A DNA stretch of 41,264 nt from Prevotella sp. (GTDB lineage: Bacteria > Bacteroidota > Bacteroidia > Bacteroidales > Bacteroidaceae), in contig JAFZAH010000050.1 in assembly GCA_017548275.1 (NCBI GenBank), positions 1 through 41,264 on the forward strand. Direction: 5' to 3'. The notes below the pieces were generated by a model. That model saw nothing but the letters and a program-made list of their open reading frames with translations. It made no database searches and had not been told where the DNA came from. Positions 23,672-31,332 of this stretch are shown piece by piece (position 1 is the stretch's first letter; every line of letters starts with the position of its first letter). Made by a program: the position numbers and the translations under genes.

Positions 23672-24256
23672 ATGCCTATCAAAACAGGTCTGTACGGCGG
23701 ATCATTCAATCCCATCCACAAAGGGCACGTGCATCTGGCGCGGCAACTGCTGCGCACCTTGCACCTCGATGAGGTGTGGTTTCTGGTGTCGCCACAAAAT
23801 CCGTTGAAAGTAGAGAGCGATTTGGCACCCGAGCAGGTCAGGCTGGAACTGGCTCGTTTGGCGTTGCGCCGGTATAAACGGCTCAATGCTTCCGACTATG
23901 AGTTCCACCTGCCACGTCCGTCATATACGTGGAACACGCTGCAGGCGTTGAGCAAAGATTATCCCGACCGTGAGTTTATACTGCTCATCGGTGGCGACAA
24001 TTGGCTGCGTTTTCCCAAGTGGTACCGTCATGACGACATCTTGAAAAACTATCGTATCGCCATCTACCCCCGCACCGATAACGAGATTGACCCCGACACG
24101 TTGCCACCAAACGTGACGATGATGAATGCCGAGACGATAGATGTGAGCAGCACAGAGATACGTCAGCGTCTGCAAGAGGGCAGGTCGGTCTCAGGACTGG
24201 TAACCACGTCGGTAGAGCGTGTGTTGCTCAAAGAAAAAGTGTATAGGAAGAAATAA
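23672..24256 (+). CDS. nadD: Nicotinate-nucleotide adenylyltransferase
   Basis: Adenylates nicotinate mononucleotide in NAD synthesis. A 194-residue Rossmann nucleotidyltransferase with the signature GLYGGSFNPIHKGHVHLA (6-23, carrying the (H/T)xGH-type catalytic His), VSPQNPLK, LLIGGDNWLRFPKWYRHDDI, and the C-terminal VSSTEIRQRL. It starts 5 nt after gmk. The 82 nt after the stop show no clear terminator or promoter. Confidence 0.96.
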   Translation: MPIKTGLYGGSFNPIHKGHVHLARQLLRTLHLDEVWFLVSPQNPLKVESDLAPEQVRLELARLALRRYKRLNASDYEFHLPRPSYTWNTLQALSKDYPDREFILLIGGDNWLRFPKWYRHDDILKNYRIAIYPRTDNEIDPDTLPPNVTMMNAETIDVSSTEIRQRLQEGRSVSGLVTTSVERVLLKEKVYRKK

Positions 24257-24338
24257 TTAAGAGGTTGGAGCTTTCTTTGGTCTTCCTTTTAACTCCCCGG
24301 ATGCACGCTGTGAGCGTTATTTTCCCAATTGAATAAAA

Positions 24339-25304
24339 ATGACTGTTTCGGTTCTGGTGCCGGTGTATGGCGTGGAAAAGTATATCGGGGAATGTGTGGA
24401 GTCGCTTTTCGCACAGACCTACGACGACTTGGAGTACATCTTCGTGGATGACTGTACGCCCGACGGCAGCATGGCCATATTAGAGGATGTCCTGAGCAGG
24501 TATCCCCACCGCAAGGGTCAGGTGCGCATCATTCGTCATGAGCACAACCGCGGTCTGGGTGCTGCACGGAAAACGGCTTTCGACGCTGCCACGGGCGAGT
24601 TTGTGATGCACGTTGACAGCGATGATTACCTGCCTATAGGAGCCGTGCGACGTCTGGTCGAGGCGCAACAACAGTCTGAAGCCGACATCGTTTCCGGCAG
24701 TTTCCAATACCATTATCCCGACGGTTCGTTGGAAAAAGCCAGTTTCGCAGATTTGGACCGTCAACTCACCTTGCGGCTGTTTCTCACACAAAACACTATC
24801 CCGTACAATATCTGGGCACGTCTTATCCGAAAGTCTTTGTTTACTGACCATGGCATCAGCGCCATTGAAGGCATCAATTACGCCGAAGATTATGCGCTGA
24901 CGTCACGTTTGTTGTTGGCTGCAGGAAAGACGGAATATGTTGATGATGTGGTCTATGTCTATCGGATGGATTCCGTCACGGGAACCTTCCACCAGGAGAA
25001 ACGCCATCATATCGAGTCGATGCTGAAAGCCAACGAGGTCGTTTATCAATATTTTCGGGAAAACGACAAAACGGGTCAATACTCCTACGCGCTCGAACTG
25101 GGCATGATGAACACCCGTTACCGCGCATTGGCGGCAGGACTTACCCGTGCCGAGACGGCAGCCCTGTGCTCGTACAAACCCCGGCGGTGGCTGTTCCGTG
25201 CCTGCCATGCTCTTTTCGCCCACAAACCCACACGCTCATTATTGCGCTACGCTTATCTCGCCATCAAATGGTGCTATAAGCGTCGCCTGAATTATCGATT
25301 TTAG
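24339..25304 (+). CDS. Family 2 glycosyltransferase
   Basis: A 321-residue GT-A enzyme. The N-terminus SVLVPVYGVEKYIGECVESL, IFVDDCTPDGS and the DxD-type metal motif HVDSDDY (about 90-96) define family GT2; the C-terminal part ends in a basic region (KRRLNYRF) that could contact the membrane. The sugar and acceptor cannot be told. It is close to the flippase, LicD and acetyltransferase genes, which suggests work on a surface glycan. No promoter box is seen in the 82-nt gap after nadD. It is convergent with the flippase gene. Confidence 0.88.
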   Translation: MTVSVLVPVYGVEKYIGECVESLFAQTYDDLEYIFVDDCTPDGSMAILEDVLSRYPHRKGQVRIIRHEHNRGLGAARKTAFDAATGEFVMHVDSDDYLPIGAVRRLVEAQQQSEADIVSGSFQYHYPDGSLEKASFADLDRQLTLRLFLTQNTIPYNIWARLIRKSLFTDHGISAIEGINYAEDYALTSRLLLAAGKTEYVDDVVYVYRMDSVTGTFHQEKRHHIESMLKANEVVYQYFRENDKTGQYSYALELGMMNTRYRALAAGLTRAETAALCSYKPRRWLFRACHALFAHKPTRSLLRYAYLAIKWCYKRRLNYRF

Positions 25305-25434
25305 GAGTGAAGGAGTGGAGAAGTGAAAGGAGTGGAGACAATAGTTCGCTAATTGAGGATTATCGGGTCAATAAGCCTCATAAGTCCAATTGCCTAATTC
25401 GCCCAATAAACCCCATGAAGCCAATCGGCATCAA
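25305..25434. repeat. Repeat-rich convergent gap with 9-nt period
   Basis: The gap between the convergent glycosyltransferase and flippase genes begins with GGAGTGAAG-like units (25306-25340), then a series of about eight 9-nt units from 25365 to the flippase stop (CCTCATAAG, TCCAATTGC, CTAATTCGC, CCAATAAAC and so on). The frame 25307-25519 only translates this DNA. No T-run terminator is evident. Confidence 0.6.
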
Positions 25435-26877
25435 TCACAAAGTTTTCTTTTTTCGCAGGATGAACTGGATACATTCATCCATCACCTTTGCACGCAATAA
25501 CCGCATGGCAGCCAAATAAAGCACAGCGGCTATCGCCACACGCGCTAACAACAGTACAACGGGCTGGGTGATGGTTGCGGTAAGGAAATAAGTCGCTGTC
25601 ATCACTGCCAATGCCACCACCAAGAAGGGCACCAAGTCTTTCAACATCTCCAACAACCGTAAACCTATCAGACGGTGACCGATGTTTTGCCATGCCAGAA
25701 GCCAAAGAATCGTGAACGCGGCACTGGCACCTACGATGAATTCGATGTCCTGATTGCTGAGCAACAGGATGATAACCAGTTGGGCAACAATCTGACAGAT
25801 GTTGCACCACATATACAGGTCGGAACGTCCCTTTGAGATGGACAGATTTTGGAACAGCACGTAGAAAGGCATAAACGCTCCTCCGATGCAGATAATACGC
25901 ATCAGCATGACGCAGCCCAACCACTTTTCGCCAATCGTGACTAAAATGAATTCACGGCTCACCAAGGCAAGACCAAACATGATGGGGAAGGACAGGAACG
26001 CCGTGAAACGCAGCAACTTGCGAAACACGCGCAGTTCACGCTCGCTGTCGTCATTGACTTCGACAAACACCGGTTGCACCACCTGCCACAGCGTGTTCGA
26101 CACCGTCGAATGCGCCATGTTGCTCCATTTGCTTGCCTGGGTGTAGTTTCCCACGGAATGGATGGGGAACAAGCGGCCGAAAACAAACGTCAGCAGATGC
26201 TGGTTAAGGGTGTTGAGGATATTGGTAATCAGCAGTTTGGAACAAAACCCGAACATCTCTTTCACGGGTCCGAAATCAATCTTCAGCGACGGGCGCCAGC
26301 GGGCATAGATGTAGCGGCCGATGTTGGTGACTATATTATATATCAACTGTTGCCAGACAAGACTCCAATAGGAGAAGCCGTTAAAGGCCATGATGGTGCC
26401 CGTGATGCCGGAGATGAGGATAGCCGACAGGTTGATGATGGCTATCTCCTTGTTGCGCATGTTCTTCAACAGATAACTGTTGCATGCGATACCCACGGCG
26501 GAGATAGGCAGACAGAGAAACAGCACGCGCGACACCTCTGTCAGGCAAGGCTGATGGAAGAAACGGGCTATCAGCGGAGCGCAGCAAAACAAGATGGCGT
26601 ACAACGTGACGCTTGCCAACATATTGAACCAGAACACGGAATTGTAATCGCGTGCCGTCGGCGATTTCAGATTGATGAGCCCCTGTGTGAAACCGCTAGC
26701 CTGAATGGCGCCCGCTATGGCGGTGAAGATGGCGAGCACACCCACAATACCGTATTCGGCAGGTGTGAGCAACCGCCCCAGCACAATGCCGAAGACGACA
26801 TACAGCACCTGCATGGCGCCGTTGTTCACAGCACCCCACATCAGTCCGCGGGCGGTCTTTTCTTTCAGGTTCTCCAT
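25435..26877 (-). CDS. Polysaccharide flippase (Wzx/oligosaccharide flippase family)
   Basis: A 480-residue integral membrane protein with about 12-14 predicted helices, of the MATE-like oligosaccharide flippase superfamily (WzxC-like). It starts MENLKEKTARGLMWGAVNNG, then GIVLGRLLTPAEYGIVGVLA, classic for this family, and contains SGITGTIMAFNGFSYWSLVW. It would move lipid-linked glycan units to the outer face of the inner membrane. A full consensus promoter lies upstream (26959-26989), back to back with that of licD. The minus-strand 3' end runs into a 9-nt repeat array. Confidence 0.9.
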   Translation of the reverse strand: MENLKEKTARGLMWGAVNNGAMQVLYVVFGIVLGRLLTPAEYGIVGVLAIFTAIAGAIQASGFTQGLINLKSPTARDYNSVFWFNMLASVTLYAILFCCAPLIARFFHQPCLTEVSRVLFLCLPISAVGIACNSYLLKNMRNKEIAIINLSAILISGITGTIMAFNGFSYWSLVWQQLIYNIVTNIGRYIYARWRPSLKIDFGPVKEMFGFCSKLLITNILNTLNQHLLTFVFGRLFPIHSVGNYTQASKWSNMAHSTVSNTLWQVVQPVFVEVNDDSERELRVFRKLLRFTAFLSFPIMFGLALVSREFILVTIGEKWLGCVMLMRIICIGGAFMPFYVLFQNLSISKGRSDLYMWCNICQIVAQLVIILLLSNQDIEFIVGASAAFTILWLLAWQNIGHRLIGLRLLEMLKDLVPFLVVALAVMTATYFLTATITQPVVLLLARVAIAAVLYLAAMRLLRAKVMDECIQFILRKKKTL

Positions 26878-26958
26878 AGAAAGGGTTCTATATGATGTGG
26901 TCAGATGATGACACGGCCAAGCGCCGTTTCATGTTGTCACAAACCTCTTACACCGTTG

Positions 26959-26989
26959 CAAAAGTAACTTTTTATGGTGAATAATCAAA
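26959..26989 (-). promoter_or_regulatory. Promoter of the flippase gene
   Basis: On the minus strand TTTG (26986-26989), 19 nt, TACTTTTG (26959-26966): full consensus match. The transcript would start near 26952, about 75 nt before the ATG. Its distal box lies only 10 nt from the -7 box of the divergent licD promoter. Confidence 0.85.
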
Positions 26990-26998
26990 AGATTTTCG

Positions 26999-27006
26999 TA
27001 CTTTTG
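26999..27006 (+). promoter_or_regulatory. Promoter -7 box of the licD-family gene
   Basis: TACTTTTG matches TAnnTTTG; the distal box is weak. A transcript start near 27013 lies downstream of the ATG at 26974 and just before the ATG at 27028, which settles the start. Confidence 0.7.
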
Positions 27007-27027
27007 CAAAAATTTTCGACCCGAGAA

Positions 27028-27834
27028 ATGAGAAGAATCACCGATATCAATGAGTTGCGGAGCATACAGATGGGTATCCTCGACGATGTGCATCGTTTCT
27101 GCCGCGAGCACGACCTGACTTACTCTTTGTCGAGTGGCACACTTATCGGCGCCGTACGTCATCAGGGGTATATCCCTTGGGATGACGACATCGATATCTA
27201 CATGCCCCGACGCGACTACGAGGTGTTTGTCAAGACCTATCAGGGCACTACCGGCTTCCACCGGGTCATCGACCCCGCCGTCGAGCCACATTATTATTAT
27301 ACCTTCGCCAAGGTGGTCGATCAGCGCACGCGAATGGTGGAAGACGAGGTCGAAGGATATGAGATAGGCGTGTATATCGACGTTTTTCCTGTTGACTATG
27401 TGACCGACGATGCGCGGGAGCGGGAACGTATTTTCCGCCAAAAATACCTGTTGTATAAGATACGCCGTTGCAAACTGTCACAATCCAATCCCCTGCGGGT
27501 GAACGGTTCCTTGCCGTTGCGTTCGCGTGTGGGTTATCTCTGTTACAAATATTGGCCCATGACGGTGGCGCGGTTGAACCGCAAGATCCGCCGCCTTATC
27601 GTGCGCGACAATCCTACGCATCATCTTTGCAACATGACTGAGGCGGGTCCGCGACGCGACGCAGCCTTCCCTGCCGATGATTTCGCTGCTACCGTCGAGA
27701 TGCTGTTCGAGGGGAAAAAATACATGGTAATGGAGGGGTATGACGATTACCTGACCCGCACTTACGGCGACTACATGACGCTACCGCCCGAGGACCAGCG
27801 CGTCACCCATCATTTCGAGGCGTATTGGAAATAG
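27028..27834 (+). CDS. LicD-family phosphotransferase
   Basis: A 268-residue protein with the LicD core (about 25-60): YSLSSGTLIGAVRHQGYIPW followed by DDDIDIYMPR, the Asp-rich metal site of this nucleotidyltransferase-fold family. LicD proteins transfer phosphocholine or other phospho-alcohols to surface glycans. Later blocks EGYEIGVYIDVFPVDYV and FEGKKYMVMEGYDDYLTRTY are also typical. No choline uptake or activation genes (licA-C) are visible, so the transferred group is unknown. Start 27028 is chosen because the promoter lies inside the longer frame. It ends 10 nt from the convergent acetyltransferase. Confidence 0.9.
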   Translation: MRRITDINELRSIQMGILDDVHRFCREHDLTYSLSSGTLIGAVRHQGYIPWDDDIDIYMPRRDYEVFVKTYQGTTGFHRVIDPAVEPHYYYTFAKVVDQRTRMVEDEVEGYEIGVYIDVFPVDYVTDDARERERIFRQKYLLYKIRRCKLSQSNPLRVNGSLPLRSRVGYLCYKYWPMTVARLNRKIRRLIVRDNPTHHLCNMTEAGPRRDAAFPADDFAATVEMLFEGKKYMVMEGYDDYLTRTYGDYMTLPPEDQRVTHHFEAYWK

Positions 27835-27844
27835 GAGGTCGTTC

Positions 27845-28408
27845 CTATAGGTTCTCCTTTTTCGAAACAATCATACCTTTCGCTGCTTTGACGGTGCAGC
27901 CGTCGGGCACATCCTCTGAGACGACAGCCCCGGCGCCGATGGTCACATTGTCGCCGATGCGGATGCCACCGAAAACAGTCGCTCCCGTGAAAATCTTCAC
28001 GTTATTGCCGATGACGGGCCGCCGCCCATCCTTGTCATTGCCCAGCGTCACGAGATGCAGGCAATAGAAATTATCGCCTATCGACTCAGCGTTCAGGTAG
28101 GTGGCGTAATTGTGTTCGAAATGCGCCCCCGGACCGATTTGCGGACACCAGATGTGGAGCGACCTATCAGGCGGGAGCATCCACTTCACCCACACCGATT
28201 TGTATTCGCCCAAACGATAGTAGAACAGGTTGCGGAACACCCGTTCCCGTGTGCACGTCTTGATGAAATTGATTACACCGGTGCGCCGGTCCTGGTATTT
28301 CATCAAGTCGGGGTCTATCCGTCGCCGGTGCGCCAGATAAAGTGCTATGTGGGGCAACATCCGCAGCGTTGAAGCGGATAGCAACGCCATTTGCGTGTAT
28401 TTGTTCAT
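27845..28408 (-). CDS. Hexapeptide-repeat acyltransferase (serine acetyltransferase-like)
   Basis: A 187-residue protein with an N-terminal helical segment (about 1-75) and a C-terminal left-handed beta-helix with hexapeptide repeats: IGPGAHFEHN, ESIGDNFYCLHLVTLGND, RPVIGNNVKIFTGATVFGG and IRIGDNVTIGAGAVVSEDVP. The closest group is CysE-like acetyltransferases, including those that decorate glycans. A catalytic-type His is kept in YCLHLVTLG. Given its neighbours, a glycan O-acetyltransferase is more likely than serine acetyltransferase (inference). The frame extends to 28465, but a -7 box at 28428 lies in that extension, so 28408 is preferred. Confidence 0.82.
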   Translation of the reverse strand: MNKYTQMALLSASTLRMLPHIALYLAHRRRIDPDLMKYQDRRTGVINFIKTCTRERVFRNLFYYRLGEYKSVWVKWMLPPDRSLHIWCPQIGPGAHFEHNYATYLNAESIGDNFYCLHLVTLGNDKDGRRPVIGNNVKIFTGATVFGGIRIGDNVTIGAGAVVSEDVPDGCTVKAAKGMIVSKKENL

Positions 28409-28427
28409 GACACTTCTATTTCTTCGG

Positions 28428-28435
28428 CAAAGATA
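28428..28435 (-). promoter_or_regulatory. Promoter -7 box of the acetyltransferase gene
   Basis: On the minus strand TATCTTTG matches TAnnTTTG; a TTTA lies 17 nt upstream as a poor distal box. The implied transcript start near 28421 supports the ATG at 28408. Confidence 0.6.
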
Positions 28436-28497
28436 CGATTTTTTTCCGAGCGTAAACATCTTCAAAACGCATTTTTTATTTAATAGAGGTGTTGATG

Positions 28498-28528
28498 TAT
28501 GTTATTTGCAAAAAAAACAGTATCTTTG
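28498..28528 (+). promoter_or_regulatory. Promoter of the guanine deaminase gene
   Basis: TATCTTTG (28521-28528) is a full -7 match; TATG (28498-28501), 19 nt upstream, is one mismatch from TTTG. The leader to the ATG at 28609 would be about 75 nt. Confidence 0.7.
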
Positions 28529-28608
28529 CGGCATCATGAAATAGAAGACACAACTCTTTATCTTTACTACTATCACTATTCTCATCTCCAACAACTTAAA
28601 TCAGAAAT

Positions 28609-29949
28609 ATGAAAAAGATTTATAAAGCCCATATCCTTTATACGAAGGAGCAAAGCCATTTCGAGGTCTTGGAAAACGGCTACATTGCAGTAGAAGACGG
28701 TATTGTAAAAGGAACTTCCACCAACTTGGCCGAACTCAAAGGGCAGTGTTCGATGTGTTCAAAGGTCAACGACCAATGGCAGGATGTTGAGGTCGTCGAT
28801 TTTGGCAACTGTCTGCTGATACCGGCTATGATAGACATGCATGTGCATGCCCCGCAGGTGCATAATCAGGGTGTGGCCATGGATATGGAACTGCTGCCGT
28901 GGTTGCAGAACTACACCTTCCCGGAGGAGGCAAAGTATGCCGACATCCATTATGCCGAGCGCATGTATCGCCGTTTTATGCACACACAGTGGCTTTTTGG
29001 CACCATGCGCAGTTGTGTTTTCGGTACCGTACACACCGAAAGCACCCGTCTCTTGATGAAATTATATCAGGAGGCCGGTATGGGGGCACTGGTCGGAAAG
29101 GTGGCCATGAACCGCCATTGCCCTGACAATCTCTCGGAAGACGTGGAGAACACAGTGCGGGGGTATGAGTCGCTCATCGAGGAATTCGCCACCCCTCGGA
29201 CAACGACAACTGATACGTCTGCCCCGTCTGCCCCGCTCGTTCGTCCCATCATCACCCCGCGTTTCGTGCCGTCATGTACACCCGAATTGCTGAAAGCCTG
29301 TGGCCAATTGGCAGAAAAATACCAGTTGCCCGTGCAGTCACACCTGTCTGAAAACACCTCCGAGATTGCTTGGGTGGCAGAACTGGAACCCGACAGCAAG
29401 AGTTATGGCGATGCCTATAACCGCTATGGACTTTTCGGACAGACGCCCACTGTCATGGCGCACTGCGTATGGTCCAGGGACCATGAGTTGGAGTTGATGA
29501 AGCAAAACGATGTCATGGTAGCCCACTGTCCCACATCGAACTTCAATATCGCGTCGGGCATGGCACCCATCCGCACCTTCCTCGAGGAGGGATTGCGGAT
29601 CGGACTGGGCAGCGACATCAGCGGCGGCCATGACCTGAACATGTTCCGTATAATGACCTATTCCATACAGGTCAGCAAGATGTACTATCAGCAAGACCAT
29701 AATATGAGATTCCTTACCCTGCCTGAAATATTCTGGATTGCCACCAAATCGGCAGGCAGTTTCTTCGGACGTGTGGGCAGTTTCGAACCTGGTTATGAAT
29801 TTGATGCTCTGGTCATCGACGATGCCGTGCTTCATCCTGATGAATACTCGCTGCTACACCGTCTGGAGCGGTACATCTGTGTGGGCGACGACCGCCAAAT
29901 CTTACATCGTTTTTGTCGTGGTAAAATTGTTGCTGAGCCAAAGATGTGA
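28609..29949 (+). CDS. guaD: Guanine deaminase (amidohydrolase family)
   Basis: A 446-residue zinc amidohydrolase converting guanine to xanthine and ammonia. The metal motif is MIDMHVHAPQ, preceded by the usual NCLLIPA. Guanine-deaminase blocks follow: ITPRFVPSCTPELL, PVQSHLSENTSEIAWV, TVMAHCVW, VAHCPTSNFNIASG and the metal-ligand Asp region GLGSDISGGHDLNMFR. These match guanine deaminase better than the related SAH/MTA deaminases. A short variable stretch (about 198-222, TTTTDTSAPSAPLVRP) interrupts the barrel. It stands alone with its own promoter. Confidence 0.85.
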   Translation: MKKIYKAHILYTKEQSHFEVLENGYIAVEDGIVKGTSTNLAELKGQCSMCSKVNDQWQDVEVVDFGNCLLIPAMIDMHVHAPQVHNQGVAMDMELLPWLQNYTFPEEAKYADIHYAERMYRRFMHTQWLFGTMRSCVFGTVHTESTRLLMKLYQEAGMGALVGKVAMNRHCPDNLSEDVENTVRGYESLIEEFATPRTTTTDTSAPSAPLVRPIITPRFVPSCTPELLKACGQLAEKYQLPVQSHLSENTSEIAWVAELEPDSKSYGDAYNRYGLFGQTPTVMAHCVWSRDHELELMKQNDVMVAHCPTSNFNIASGMAPIRTFLEEGLRIGLGSDISGGHDLNMFRIMTYSIQVSKMYYQQDHNMRFLTLPEIFWIATKSAGSFFGRVGSFEPGYEFDALVIDDAVLHPDEYSLLHRLERYICVGDDRQILHRFCRGKIVAEPKM

Positions 29950-30058
29950 CGACCCTGCGGAATTGTGTATTTCTCAATTGGAGTTGCTGTTTGATAGTTA
30001 AAAAAACATTATTTCTGTTAAATATTCGTAAATCGAGGGTTTGAAAGTGGGCTGAAGG

Positions 30059-30088
30059 TTTGTATGAAATAAAAAGGTAGTACCTTTG
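30059..30088 (+). promoter_or_regulatory. Promoter of the rplM-rpsI ribosomal operon
   Basis: TTTG (30059-30062), 18 nt, TACCTTTG (30081-30088). The predicted start near 30095 leaves an unusually long, structured leader of about 144 nt before rplM. Confidence 0.8.
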
Positions 30089-30103
30089 CAGTCCGATTAT
30101 TTT

Positions 30104-30183
30104 CGGGGCGAACTTAGAACCCCGTGGAGCGGCGTGTTAATAGCGGTGTCTTTGGCCGGGCATCGTGGTTAGTGAATCTCCGC
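30104..30183 (+). promoter_or_regulatory. Structured 5' leader of rplM, candidate autoregulatory RNA
   Basis: Within the leader: hairpin CGGGG (30104-30108) with CCCCG (30120-30124); a closing stem TGGAG (30125-30129) with CTCCG (30178-30182); and inside it GGTGTC (30145-30150) with GGCATC (30159-30164). Downstream, 30185-30238, is A/T-rich and unstructured to the ATG. Ribosomal protein operons are often controlled by such leaders, but I cannot assign this to a described family. Confidence 0.5.
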
Positions 30184-30238
30184 TTCGTACATTATTTATT
30201 ATAAAAACGTTTTTTAGTAGTAAAATTTTTTTAATCAA

Positions 30239-30706
30239 ATGAACACTTTAAGTTACAAGACGATTTCCTTGAACAAGGAGGCCGCCCAAAAGGAGAAAGA
30301 GTGGGTTGTTATCGACGCTACCGATCAGGTGGTGGGTCGTCTCTGCTCGAAGGTTGCGAAACTGCTCCGCGGAAAGTATAAACCCAGTTTTACTCCGCAC
30401 ATGGACTGTGGTGATAATGTTATCATCATCAACGCCCAAAAGGTCATTTTCACTGGTAATAAAGAGACCGACAAACTCTACACACGTTATACGGGTTATC
30501 CCGGTGGTCAGAGATTCAACACTCCCGCCGAGTTGCGTAAAAAGAAGGACGGAGTGGAGCGCATCGTGCGTCACGCTGTCAAAGGCATGCTGCCCAAAGG
30601 TCCCCTCGGACGCAGCCTGCTGAAAAACCTGTATGTATATGAGGGAACTGAGCATCCGCATGAGGCCCAGAAACCCAAAGCAATTGATATTAACCTGTAT
30701 AAATAA
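30239..30706 (+). CDS. rplM: 50S ribosomal protein L13
   Basis: A 155-residue L13 with EWVVIDATDQVVGRLCSKVA, the core VIIINAQKVIFTGNKETDK, YTRYTGYPGG and RIVRHAVKGMLPKGPLGRSL. Full length for Bacteroidetes. Followed by rpsI after 8 nt, the universal L13-S9 pair. Expression probably starts at the promoter at 30059 and passes through the structured leader. Confidence 0.98.
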   Translation: MNTLSYKTISLNKEAAQKEKEWVVIDATDQVVGRLCSKVAKLLRGKYKPSFTPHMDCGDNVIIINAQKVIFTGNKETDKLYTRYTGYPGGQRFNTPAELRKKKDGVERIVRHAVKGMLPKGPLGRSLLKNLYVYEGTEHPHEAQKPKAIDINLYK

Positions 30707-30714
30707 TTTGAAGG

Positions 30715-31101
30715 ATGGAATTGATTAATGCAATAGGTCGCCGCAAAAGCGCTGTAGCACGTGTGTATATGTGTGAAGGTACCGGCAAAATAACCATTAA
30801 CAAGAAAGATATCAACGATTATTTCCCCTCAGCAATCCTGCAGTATGTGGTGAAACAGCCCCTCAACCTGCTCGAAGTTGCAGAGAAATATGACATCAAA
30901 GCCAACCTCGACGGTGGTGGTTTCACTGGTCAGAGCCAGGCTCTGCGCCTCGCTATCGCCCGCGCTTTGGTGAAGGTTAACGCTGAAGACAAGAAAAACT
31001 TGAAGGATCATGGTTTCCTGACTCGCGACTCACGTGTCGTTGAGCGTAAGAAACCCGGTCAGCCCAAGGCTCGCCGTCGCTTCCAGTTCAGTAAGCGTTA
31101 A
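30715..31101 (+). CDS. rpsI: 30S ribosomal protein S9
   Basis: A 128-residue S9 with IGRRKSAVARVYMCEGTGKI at the start and the conserved basic tail KARRRFQFSKR that reaches the P-site tRNA. It starts 8 nt after rplM. A 231-nt gap with repeats and hairpins separates it from rpsB. Confidence 0.98.
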   Translation: MELINAIGRRKSAVARVYMCEGTGKITINKKDINDYFPSAILQYVVKQPLNLLEVAEKYDIKANLDGGGFTGQSQALRLAIARALVKVNAEDKKNLKDHGFLTRDSRVVERKKPGQPKARRRFQFSKR

Positions 31102-31108
31102 TTTCTTG

Positions 31109-31220
31109 AGGAGTATAGGGATTCAAGAGTTCAGGAGTCAGGAGTTCAGACATTAGCGCTCTGTTAACGGGCAAATCTCTCACCTCTCACCTCCAACCTC
31201 TCACCACCTCCCCCTGCCCC
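31109..31220. repeat. Low-complexity repeats between rpsI and rpsB
   Basis: A purine-rich part (31109-31149, repeated GGAGT and TTCAG words) is followed by CTCTCAC/CTCCAAC units with a 7-nt period (about 31176-31206), then CCACCTCCCCCTGCCCC. The 7-nt units are the ones also found at the tsaB end (21259-21293), in the same strand sense on the plus strand. Confidence 0.65.
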
Positions 31221-31225
31221 TTGAA

Positions 31226-31273
31226 CAGTTTAGCATCCAAACTGCCAAGACCCGCTGTCAGCGGTTACTTGGC
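31226..31273 (+). promoter_or_regulatory. Two tandem hairpins upstream of rpsB, candidate S2 leader
   Basis: CAGTTT (31226-31231) pairs with AAACTG (31239-31244). Immediately after, GCCAAG (31244-31249) pairs with CTTGGC (31268-31273), enclosing CCGC/GCGG (31252-31255 with 31261-31264). They are followed by about 60 nt of A-rich, unstructured sequence to the rpsB ATG. There is no T run, so a terminator is unlikely and a regulatory leader or processing site is plausible. Confidence 0.5.
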
Positions 31274-31332
31274 GGCTGGTTAAACAATTAACTAAAAAGG
31301 AAAGTAAACAATTTTATAATCAACAATTAATC

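Noticed and set aside
25307-25519. 70-codon frame after the glycosyltransferase
   Set aside because: It only translates 9-nt repeats and the antisense of the flippase end.
26974-27027. Earlier ATG for the LicD protein
   Set aside because: The promoter -7 box at 26999-27006 lies within that extension, and the family core begins well after 27028.
27831-27848. Terminator between licD and the acetyltransferase
   Set aside because: A 6-bp palindrome spans both stop codons but has no T run; too weak to list.
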